From NCBI GenBank assembly GCA_025928545.1, contig JAICJH010000015.1, positions 1 to 64,000 on the forward strand: a stretch of 64,000 nucleotides of DNA. Direction: 5' to 3'. Shown here in pieces: positions 51,075-58,425 of this stretch. The notes below the pieces were generated by a model, which was given only the letters and a program-made list of their open reading frames with translations, was not told the origin of the DNA and did no database searches. The DNA comes from Bryobacteraceae bacterium (GTDB lineage: Bacteria; Acidobacteriota; Terriglobia; Bryobacterales; Bryobacteraceae). A program made the position numbers and the translations under genes. Numbering within the stretch: the first letter of the stretch is position 1; each line of letters starts with the position of its first letter.

Positions 51075-52208
51075 TCAGATGCGCCTGAGGCCACTGAGGA
51101 TGCTCTGGGCTTCGGCATTATCGAGGATGGTGCCGGCATCACAGCATCCGCCGCGCGGGATGGGACTACCGTGCGGACAGGCGTCAGGATGGCCTAAAAG
51201 CGAGCACATGCGGTCGGTAACTTCCGGACTGAGGATGTGCTCAAACTTGCAGGCGCTGGCTTCGATTTCGTCTTCATCGTGAATGCCGAGGACGTCGCGG
51301 AAGAGGCGTTCGGCGAGGCGATGGCGGCGGATGACGTCGCGCGCGCGGGCTTCTCCGGCCGGCGTGAAAACACCTTCGCCGTTATTGACCGTGACCAGGC
51401 CGATGCCCGCCATGGTGTTGATCAGCTTGCGCCACTGCACCTGAGTGAAGCTGTGGGATTCGACGTGACCGCCTGGTTCGCCGCGGGTCCAGAGGTGTTC
51501 GAGGACTTCGTCGAAATCCTGATTCTCTTCAGCGGAAAAGACGAGGAGTTCCTTGATGCGGCCATGTTCGAGATGGACGCGGCGGTCGGCCAGTTTACCG
51601 GCATTTTCGTCGTGTGTCACCATGACGATGGTGCGGCCCTGGCCGTGAAGACGGCTGAGGAGGTCAAAGACGATGCGCTGGTTTTCGGCGTCGAGATTGC
51701 CGGTAGGCTCGTCGGCCAGAATAATTTTCGGATCGTTGACGAGGGCGCGGGCGATGGCTACGCGCTGTTGTTCACCGCCCGAGAGCTGCGAGGGGAGGTG
51801 GGTGGCGCGTTCCGCGAGATCAACCTGCTTCAGAGCTTCGAGGGCTTCGGCTTCGTCGGTCATGCTGTGGAAGAACTGGGCCAACATGACATTTTCGAGG
51901 GCAGTGAGATGCGGAACCAGGTGGAACTGCTGGAAGATGAAACCAACGGTTTCGCTACGGAAGCGGACCAGTTCGTTACGGCGGAGTCGGGTTGTGTCGG
52001 TACCGCCGATGAGCAGTTGGCCGCCGGTGGCCTGGTCGAGGCAGCCGATCAGATTCAGAAGGGTGGTTTTGCCGGAACCGGACGGGCCCATGATGGCGAT
52101 CCATTCGCCGCTGTTCGCCGTGAAGTGGACGTCATCGACTGCGCGCACGGCGTTGGGGCCGGCGCCGTAAGTTTTGGTGACGCCTATGAGTTCAATTAGC
52201 GGTTTCAC
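51075..52208 (-). CDS. ABC ATPase (LolD/MacB type) fused to a DtxR-like metal-sensing repressor
   Basis: A 377-residue fusion. Residues 1-222 are a complete ATPase: Walker [39 protein letters not shown] and MVTHDENAG. Residues 230-294 match the DtxR winged helix ([32 protein letters not shown]). Residues 295-360 match the dimerisation domain: [14 protein letters not shown], then [12 protein letters not shown]. Against DtxR, H79, E83, C102, E105 and H106 correspond to H296, E300, C320, E323 and H324; H98 is a glutamate (E316). The end CPHGSPIP...GCC adds cysteines. It drives the two FtsX permeases and may sense iron directly. I know of no standard family with this plan. Confidence 0.9.
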   Translation of the reverse strand: MKPLIELIGVTKTYGAGPNAVRAVDDVHFTANSGEWIAIMGPSGSGKTTLLNLIGCLDQATGGQLLIGGTDTTRLRRNELVRFRSETVGFIFQQFHLVPHLTALENVMLAQFFHSMTDEAEALEALKQVDLAERATHLPSQLSGGEQQRVAIARALVNDPKIILADEPTGNLDAENQRIVFDLLSRLHGQGRTIVMVTHDENAGKLADRRVHLEHGRIKELLVFSAEENQDFDEVLEHLWTRGEPGGHVESHSFTQVQWRKLINTMAGIGLVTVNNGEGVFTPAGEARARDVIRRHRLAERLFRDVLGIHDEDEIEASACKFEHILSPEVTDRMCSLLGHPDACPHGSPIPRGGCCDAGTILDNAEAQSILSGLRRI

Positions 52209-52213
52209 GGGGA

Positions 52214-53287
52214 TTACTCACCCCTCAGGATAACCGCTGGCTGGATGCTCCAGATTTTTGCGGTTGCGATCAGGGTGGCCAGCATGGCTACAGCGATCAT
52301 CACCGCCGTTACGCCGGCCAGGACGGGCCAATCCATCTGGACGTGGAAGACGCCTCCGAAAATTTCACGGCCGATTGCGGCGGCGGCGAACGTCCCCACC
52401 GTGTAGCCTGCGAGGGTTGCGAAGACGGCCAGAGTTGCGGACTCGGAGATGAAGAAAGCCGCGATGCGGCGTTCCGCTCCGCCGAGCGCTTTCATGATGC
52501 CGATTTCCTTGCCGCGCTCGATTACCATTTCGCTGAAGTTGCTGGTGACGCAAAGAGTAGTAATGGCGAGGATGAGCAGGGTCAGCAGGAAGAGAGCGGT
52601 TCGCATCTTCACTACGACGTTCGATTCGGTACCCGCCACGGCCTGAACGGTTCTGATGTCGACCGCGGGGAATTCCGCGGCGAGAGCGGCGCGTATGGCT
52701 TCGAGGCGTTCGCCAGGAGCCTGAATTTCGATGGCGCTGGCGGCATCGTGGATGTTCGACATGGCGGCGGCTGTGGCGAAATCGACTATCAGTTCGTTGT
52801 CTTCCGTGCCCCCCGTTGAGACAATGCCGCTCAGGACGCAGGGCTTCGGTTCGAGATTTACCGTTACGTTAATTTTCAGGTTCAGCCGGCTGGCGAGGCT
52901 TTCACCGGCGAGACATTTGCCGTTGCCCAGAGTTGACGCGCCTTCCGTGCGCCAGTAAGGGTATGCGGCGACTACTCCCGCCACAGGGATTATTTGATTT
53001 TCGATTTTTGCACTGGTGACGATGAGCGGGGTTGCCTGCGCGCCCTGCTTTTTGGCCGCGTCGATCAGCGATAGCGGGAGGGTTGCGGCGTTCACCGGCA
53101 CGGCTACGAGATTGGCTCCGTAGCCGCGGAATTCGGCCCGGATGCGCTGGGCAACCGATGAGTAGATGGCGAACATCACGGTGGCCAGACCGGCCGCAAC
53201 GGCGAGGGCTCCGAAGGCCAGCAGGAGGCGCTGCTTGCGGTAACGGAGGGCGCTGAGACTGAAGCGGAGGAAGAAGCGCGTCGGCAT
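52214..53287 (-). CDS. FtsX/MacB-type ABC permease, second
   Basis: A 357-residue permease with one N-terminal helix (LLLAFGALAVAAGLATVMFAIYSS), a periplasmic MacB-PCD-like domain (residues 45-230) and three C-terminal helices (FLLTLLILAITTLCVTSNF, SATLAVFATLAGYTVGTFAAAAI, PVLAGVTAVMIAVAMLATLIATAKIW). The cytoplasmic loop VIERGKEIGIMKALGGAERRI is the usual contact with the ATPase. It lies between the ATPase-DtxR gene (5-base gap) and the other permease (6-base gap). Similar pairs occur in the FetMP/Fls and Campylobacter P19-type iron loci. Confidence 0.88.
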   Translation of the reverse strand: MPTRFFLRFSLSALRYRKQRLLLAFGALAVAAGLATVMFAIYSSVAQRIRAEFRGYGANLVAVPVNAATLPLSLIDAAKKQGAQATPLIVTSAKIENQIIPVAGVVAAYPYWRTEGASTLGNGKCLAGESLASRLNLKINVTVNLEPKPCVLSGIVSTGGTEDNELIVDFATAAAMSNIHDAASAIEIQAPGERLEAIRAALAAEFPAVDIRTVQAVAGTESNVVVKMRTALFLLTLLILAITTLCVTSNFSEMVIERGKEIGIMKALGGAERRIAAFFISESATLAVFATLAGYTVGTFAAAAIGREIFGGVFHVQMDWPVLAGVTAVMIAVAMLATLIATAKIWSIQPAVILRGE

Positions 53288-53293
53288 GGGTGC

Positions 53294-54487
53294 TTAAATG
53301 CCTTCCCTCAGGATGATGGCCGGTTCGAGGCGGAGAGCTCTTCGCAGGGGTTGCGCGGCTCCGGCGAGGGCTACCAGCATGGCGGCCAGCATGATCAAAA
53401 ACGGGAGGATCCAGGAGATTTCGATGGCGTCATGGAAGACGGACTGGCCGACTACGCGAGCCAGCCAGACTCCGGTGAGAGCTCCGGCAATGCCGCCGGC
53501 GAGACCTATGAGCGCGATTTCGGAACCGAGGAGCGCGGCTACCAGCCAGCGGGCTCCGCCGATTGCCTGCATGATGGCGATTTCGCCGCGGCGTTCCATC
53601 ATCGTGGTGGCCGTGAGGCTCCAGACACTGAGGCCAGCCGAGAGGAGGGCGGCGAGAGTGATGAGCGCCATCAAGCCGCCGATCTTATCGAGGATCTTGC
53701 CTTCGGAATCGGCTACACGACGGACGGGACGTGCTTCGCTGCCGGGGACGGCTTCCTGAATCTGGCTGGCAATGGAAGTGACGTAGTTGGTGCAGTTCCA
53801 CTTTTCCAGTTCTTTGGAAGTCATAGTTTTTGGATTCCTGCGGGCAAAATCGTCTTCCGGTTTGGTGAGGGCGGCCACGTCGATTCGGTCTACGATGCCT
53901 GGTTTGTGGATCAGGGACTGGAGGGTGGCCAACGGGAGAAGAATCCGGTCGTCAGCCTGATCTCCGGTGGAGAGAATTCCGGTTATGGAGCACGGTTGGC
54001 CAAGGACATTGATGGTCTGGCCGAGAGTCCAGTTATTTTTGCGGGTGATGCCTTCGCCGGCTACACACTCGGAACCGGACATTGGTGCACGGCCTGCCAA
54101 TTTCCAGGTTGGGTTGAGTTGGCGCAGATTGTCGAATTCCACGCCCTGTATGGTTCGGTCTCCGTCGCGGGCCTGAAGGGAAGGCGAGATTCCGGTAATG
54201 TTGAGAGCCCAGAAAATCTTTTTGATGTTGGGGACGTCGGATTCCTGAATGTCGCCCGCCAGATTCGTGGTGACGCTGCCGGTTCCTCCCATGAGCGCCG
54301 CCGTTTTCGGCGTGACCAGGATGTTGGCTCCGGCCTGACGGAGTTCGACGTTGATCTTATCGCCGATGGAAAGCATGACGCCGAGCATCGCGGTGGCCAC
54401 GGAAGTTCCGAGGGCGATGGCGGCTATGATCAGCGCTTTACGTTTGGGGGAACGGCGGATAGAGTCGCGTACAAAACGAACTATCAT
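53294..54487 (-). CDS. FtsX/MacB-type ABC permease, first
   Basis: A 397-residue permease with an N-terminal helix (ALIIAAIALGTSVATAMLGVML), a periplasmic domain with NILVTPKTAALMGGTGSV and C-terminal helices (MALITLAALLSAGLSVWSL, LLGSEIALIGLAGGIAGALTGVWLA, LPFLIMLAAMLVALAGAAQPL). The coupling loop is MMERRGEIAIMQAIGGARW. It is a diverged partner of the permease that follows. Its ATG overlaps the FTR1 stop by four bases, tying it to the iron permease. Confidence 0.88.
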   Translation of the reverse strand: MIVRFVRDSIRRSPKRKALIIAAIALGTSVATAMLGVMLSIGDKINVELRQAGANILVTPKTAALMGGTGSVTTNLAGDIQESDVPNIKKIFWALNITGISPSLQARDGDRTIQGVEFDNLRQLNPTWKLAGRAPMSGSECVAGEGITRKNNWTLGQTINVLGQPCSITGILSTGDQADDRILLPLATLQSLIHKPGIVDRIDVAALTKPEDDFARRNPKTMTSKELEKWNCTNYVTSIASQIQEAVPGSEARPVRRVADSEGKILDKIGGLMALITLAALLSAGLSVWSLTATTMMERRGEIAIMQAIGGARWLVAALLGSEIALIGLAGGIAGALTGVWLARVVGQSVFHDAIEISWILPFLIMLAAMLVALAGAAQPLRRALRLEPAIILREGI

Positions 54488-55746
54488 GTCGTGCCTGCCT
54501 TGAAGACATGAATGCCGCGGTCGAAGTCGTCCTGATCGATGACGAGGGTATCGGAATCGATGTGGGATTTGAGCGGGATCGGATTGCAGCCGCCGGCAGT
54601 GCCGATGCTGGAGATGACAATATCCGACGCGCAGTTACGGCAGATGACTTCGTGATCTTTCTGGTAGTAGCCCTGGGTGCCGCAGATCTGGCAGGCGTCG
54701 AGAGCGACGGCCAGAGTTTTATCGGGTTTGGCGATCACGATGAAGCGGACGTCGACATTCTGGACGCGGGCGACATAGCGATGAAGATTTCCATCGCTGA
54801 ATTCAGCGACGGGAATGTGGACTGCGGCATTTTCGAAGGTGACCGGTTTGGGCACGGATAGAGCGGTGAGTTGGCGCGCGTAGATGAATTCGGCCGTCAG
54901 AAGAAAAATGAAAATGCAGGAGGCGGCGCAGGACGCGGTCATCCAAAGCTTTTCGCGGCGGGCCGTCCAGCGGGCTTTGCGGAGGGATGCGCCTTCCAGG
55001 CCTTCGGCGCGCGGCGCACGCCGGCTGCGCGAATCGAGAAGTATCATCGCGGCGACCAGCGCGAGGATTGTGACGTAAAAGAAGACATCGTTTTTGGCGA
55101 TGGGGCCGATGATTGCCATTTCGCGACTGCTGCTGGGCAGCACCTGGCTTTCGGAAAGCTCATGCAGGCCGAGAAGCGTGAGCTGGGCGGCGACGACCAT
55201 CATGATGACCGTGGTGATGCGGAAAAACTGTTTCAGATTGACGCGGATGGTGCCGCGAACAAAGCTGACGCCGAAGAGTACCGCGAGCGCGATGGCGAGG
55301 ACCGCGGCGAAAGCTTCCACGATGCCGGAAGTGTCGAGGCGGGTGGCCGCGAGGATTAGGACCGTCTCGACGCCTTCGCGAAAAACCATCAGGAAGACGA
55401 AGGCAAAGATGCCCCAGCCGCCGGAATTGTCCGAGGTGCCTTTTTGCAAACCAGTTTCAATTTCGGTTTTCATGCGAGCGCCGTGGCGGTTCATCCAGAT
55501 GACCATGGAGAACACAAATACGGCGCTGACGAGGAGGCCCGGCCCCTCTAAAACTTCGGATGAAAGTCCGATTTTGGCGAAGGTCCATGCGGCTATAAAG
55601 CTTGCAACTACAGCAGTTAACAGCGCCCTATAGATTGCGGGCATGAGATCCAGGCGACCGATGCGTTTGACGTAGGCGACAGCGATGGCGATGACGAGCG
55701 CAGCCTCGACACCTTCGCGTAAAGTGATCACGAAAGTTGAGATCAT
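54484..55746 (-). CDS. FTR1/EfeU-type iron permease fused to DUF2318 domain
   Basis: A 420-residue membrane protein. Residues 1-245 are an FTR1 permease with the two iron-path motifs LREGVEAALVIAI (near residue 9) and FREGVETVLILAA (near 125). After a further helix, residues 310-420 match DUF2318: VRFIVIAKPDKTLAVALDACQICGTQGYYQKDHEVICRNC and GGCNPIP, with clustered cysteines that may bind metal or a redox cofactor outside the membrane. In FetMP/Fls and P19-type loci these two parts are usually separate genes next to a P19 protein; P19 is not present here. First gene of the iron operon. Confidence 0.92.
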   Translation of the reverse strand: MISTFVITLREGVEAALVIAIAVAYVKRIGRLDLMPAIYRALLTAVVASFIAAWTFAKIGLSSEVLEGPGLLVSAVFVFSMVIWMNRHGARMKTEIETGLQKGTSDNSGGWGIFAFVFLMVFREGVETVLILAATRLDTSGIVEAFAAVLAIALAVLFGVSFVRGTIRVNLKQFFRITTVIMMVVAAQLTLLGLHELSESQVLPSSSREMAIIGPIAKNDVFFYVTILALVAAMILLDSRSRRAPRAEGLEGASLRKARWTARREKLWMTASCAASCIFIFLLTAEFIYARQLTALSVPKPVTFENAAVHIPVAEFSDGNLHRYVARVQNVDVRFIVIAKPDKTLAVALDACQICGTQGYYQKDHEVICRNCASDIVISSIGTAGGCNPIPLKSHIDSDTLVIDQDDFDRGIHVFKAGTT

Positions 55747-55750
55747 ACAG

Positions 55751-55775
55751 GCAACTCAGTTGCAATTGCATTGTA
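55751..55775 (-). promoter_or_regulatory. overlapping inverted repeats and -10 box upstream of iron operon
   Basis: Immediately before the FTR1 gene, GCAACTCAGTTGC (55751-55763) has perfect GCAAC/GTTGC arms and overlaps the palindrome TGCAATTGCA (55761-55770). On the minus strand TACAAT (55775-55770) could be the -10 box. The repeats would cover the transcription start, so they are candidate repressor sites, possibly for a metal regulator. They do not match the classical DtxR or Fur boxes. Confidence 0.4.
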
Positions 55776-55822
55776 GCAGATAACACGGATCAAAATGGTC
55801 CGCGATTGATTTTGGAGCATCG

Positions 55823-56476
55823 TCAGGCCGCTTTTTCGGTTTTACAAAACGAACCTGGGTTGTAGGCCGGAGGGTGGAGCGGAATGCTCAGGAGAGCCTC
55901 GATTTCTTCCATGCCCTGGAATTTTTTGCGATGGAAGTCGGCGCGGAATTGTGAATCGAGCGATCGGGAGACAGCGGCTGTGTCGTGGATTCCGGTGTTG
56001 GCCGCTTCGGGCTCGCCTGCGCGGTTTGCGGTTTCTTCGCGGAGGCGGCGCTCGGTCTGGAGCTTGCGGAGTTCGGCGGTGCACTTGTGGAGGAGGCGAT
56101 GGGAGAGTGCGCGGGCGCGGTCGACGGAGAGCTGCAGTTTGGCCTGATCCTCGTTGCGCATGGGGTCGGGGATGTCATCACCGGGATTTTCGGCGAAGGC
56201 GAAGGATTCTTCGATTTCGCCGCAGCGCGCGAGCCGCCACATGGCGCGGCGGATTTCGTTGACGAGGTTGGTTTCGAGAAAGCCGTTGGGTGCGAGTTCG
56301 GTGTTGAGTGAGTCGGTGAGTTCGCGGTAGGCGAGTTGTTCGCCTGGGCGGATGAAGTCGCGTGTGGAGTAGAGGCCGAAGGTGATGGCGTTTTGGGAGG
56401 AGATGGCGCGACCGGCTGCGGTAGCGGGTCCGCCGTTGGGGTTGGGGTGTGGGGCGTTTGTGATGGCTGGCGACAT
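55823..56476 (-). CDS. conserved acidobacterial-type hypothetical protein
   Basis: I start at the ATG at 56476, preceded by AAGGAAAA. The 217-residue soluble protein begins with a Pro/Asn-rich stretch and GPATAAGRAISSQNAITFGLYS, a motif seen in a common family of unknown proteins whose versions read like GP.T..GK..SS.NA..HG. Helical segments follow (FLETNLVNEIRRAMWRLARCGEIEE, VDRARALSHRLLHKCTAELRKLQTERRLREE). Base use is purer in short GC repeats than in its neighbours. Function unknown. Confidence 0.6.
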   Translation of the reverse strand: MSPAITNAPHPNPNGGPATAAGRAISSQNAITFGLYSTRDFIRPGEQLAYRELTDSLNTELAPNGFLETNLVNEIRRAMWRLARCGEIEESFAFAENPGDDIPDPMRNEDQAKLQLSVDRARALSHRLLHKCTAELRKLQTERRLREETANRAGEPEAANTGIHDTAAVSRSLDSQFRADFHRKKFQGMEEIEALLSIPLHPPAYNPGSFCKTEKAA

Positions 56477-56706
56477 TGGGTTTTCCTTTTTGCGGTTTGC
56501 CGGGATTGGTTTGAATGGCCGCCGATGCACGCCGATTCACGCCGATCCGGGGTTGTGGGTGTCTTCCCGGTTTTGTTGTAGCAGGTGTGGGCGGAGGGCT
56601 TTGGGGCTGGAGGAATGTATGTTTTTGAAAATACGGCAAATATAATTTATATTAGGTACTTTACGAACCAAGACTCTAAACCATACGGCTAAAGCGGTCG
56701 AAGAGC
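56477..56706. other. intergenic AT-rich patch
   Basis: The region between the two minus-strand genes includes AATATAATTTATATT (56639-56653), a perfect 7-base inverted repeat around a single T, in a short AT-rich patch. It may be a promoter for the hypothetical gene at 56476. I see no gene here. Confidence 0.35.
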
Positions 56707-58392
56707 TTATTTCACTCCAAACTTATTCAACATCTCGCTCAGCTGGTCCGCCGTTCGAATGCCGAACACCCGCAAGACGAGTTTTCCCTCACGGCCGAAC
56801 AGGAAGCTCTCGTGACCGCGGGGCTCGAATGTGGCCTCAAAAAGGTCGGCTGGATCGATGAAAACCGGAATGGTGAACGTCTCGCCATCCAGCGATTCGG
56901 TAAAGAGTTCCCGGCCTTCTTCGGCAATTGCAAACACGCCGACGCCTTTGTTTCCGAATTGCCTGTAAATGGCCTCCAGTTCCGGCAGCGGCCGATCGCA
57001 CCGCGCCTTCCAACGCGCGCAGACGTTTGACACACGACTGATCAGGGTTACCTTGCCCGGCGAAGGAGAGAGCGTGATCGGTTTGCCGTTGAGGTCTTCC
57101 ACGGCGAAGCCCGCATGTTCCAGAACTCGTTCGCGGAGTGCGAGCAGGGCTTCGGCAGCCTGGACAGCGGGGCCGGGCCTGGGCAGTCGGACATTGGCAT
57201 ATCGAATCAACTCCGCGACGCTGAGGTAGTCTTGGCTAAAGGACGTCGCGACGCGCCCGGGATTCAGTAATTGATGGGATTCGCGGATCGCCACGAGAAG
57301 GGTAGCGGCGGCGGAACTGAGAGCCCGTACACCGGCCTGTCGGAACAGAGCGATCTCCGCAAGGCGGCGCGCCGCCTGCAACTTTCCCCCGCCTGGAGTT
57401 AACGGACGTAATTCGGCGGCCAGGCGAATGACAGCGTTGTCATCTATACCAGCCTCGTCATCGAGTTCCTCTATGCGAGTGGCTACTGCTGAAACCCCCG
57501 CCGGAATTCTCCCTGTTGAGAATAGGGTCTTTGCTTTCGTGGAAGGGTTATGCGGAGGTCGAATGGATTTGACGAGTATCGGCCCGGGGGCACCCCAAGG
57601 GGTAAAGAGAGCTTTCCTCTTTTCGAACTCCGCGGGCGCGAGGGCGAACAATCGGGCTCCGGCCACGAGGAGCACGGTATCTCGTGAGTTGTCTGTGGTG
57701 ACCAGCCGGGAGCCGATCTCGAAATCGCCCGTGGCATTCCCGGCCAGGCCCATGGCATAGCGGGGATCAGAAGCTGCCTCGATGATCCGGAGAGTGCCTT
57801 CCACTGCGACTGCGGGGTCGATTTCTGCGAGGGGCCGCGTCAGCTGCGAGTCAATCCAAAGAGCGTCCTCAGGCGCAAGTGCGTTGAAGGAGAACCCCGA
57901 GAGGATATCGCGGTATACTCCCGCGGTCTCAGGTGACTTCTCGTAGCAAAGTTGACCGTAGAGGCCCAATGCGGCGGTAACGCGAACTCCTCGGGCGAGC
58001 GCGGCACGGTAGATGGAGCGCGCGTCGCCGATCCTGTGGAGCGACCTGAGTCCATCAATTACACTCTCGGCGTAGATTGGCTGCATTCGCGGCAATACAG
58101 ACATGGCGCCGTCGGGGTCCATGATCGCCAGTGCGTGCATCACGTCCGGCGTGATTCGCCAGCCAACGCCCGATCGCAAGCGGGCGACGCTACGCGAGGC
58201 CAACTCTCGGGATAAATCGGGCCAGGTTCGGTGTAGCGAGTATGCCGCCCTGACGTAGAATTCTACACTCAAGCCCGCCGGCGCATTAGCCGCTTTTTGT
58301 TCCAGTCGGTCGACTGCGTCCCGAACATCAGCGGGGGTTTCGGCGGCACAAGCGGCTATGGCTAACAGCCATGCCAGAGTGATACGCTTCAT
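56707..58392 (-). CDS. exported protein with C-terminal thioredoxin-like domain
   Basis: A 561-residue protein with a signal peptide (MKRITLAWLLAIAACAAE). Residues 20-420 are helical repeats without a family I can name (DARSIYRAALARGVRVTAALGLYGQL). Residues 425-560 look like a TlpA/redoxin fold: FAVEDLNGKPITL, LPELEAIYRQFGNKGVGVFAIAEE, TIPVFIDPADLFEATF and ESFLFGREGKLVLRVFG. The position of the CxxC motif reads VCARWKARC, so the usual redox pair is absent or rearranged. It is probably periplasmic; redox activity is doubtful. Confidence 0.6.
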   Translation of the reverse strand: MKRITLAWLLAIAACAAETPADVRDAVDRLEQKAANAPAGLSVEFYVRAAYSLHRTWPDLSRELASRSVARLRSGVGWRITPDVMHALAIMDPDGAMSVLPRMQPIYAESVIDGLRSLHRIGDARSIYRAALARGVRVTAALGLYGQLCYEKSPETAGVYRDILSGFSFNALAPEDALWIDSQLTRPLAEIDPAVAVEGTLRIIEAASDPRYAMGLAGNATGDFEIGSRLVTTDNSRDTVLLVAGARLFALAPAEFEKRKALFTPWGAPGPILVKSIRPPHNPSTKAKTLFSTGRIPAGVSAVATRIEELDDEAGIDDNAVIRLAAELRPLTPGGGKLQAARRLAEIALFRQAGVRALSSAAATLLVAIRESHQLLNPGRVATSFSQDYLSVAELIRYANVRLPRPGPAVQAAEALLALRERVLEHAGFAVEDLNGKPITLSPSPGKVTLISRVSNVCARWKARCDRPLPELEAIYRQFGNKGVGVFAIAEEGRELFTESLDGETFTIPVFIDPADLFEATFEPRGHESFLFGREGKLVLRVFGIRTADQLSEMLNKFGVK

Positions 58393-58425
58393 CGGTCCAC
58401 CTTCTGTTACCTTTCGGCCTGCGAC

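Noticed and set aside
53351-54511. Plus-strand ORF of 386 residues opposite the first FtsX permease
   Set aside because: The minus-strand gene is part of a coherent operon with membrane helices; the ORF has no recognisable content.
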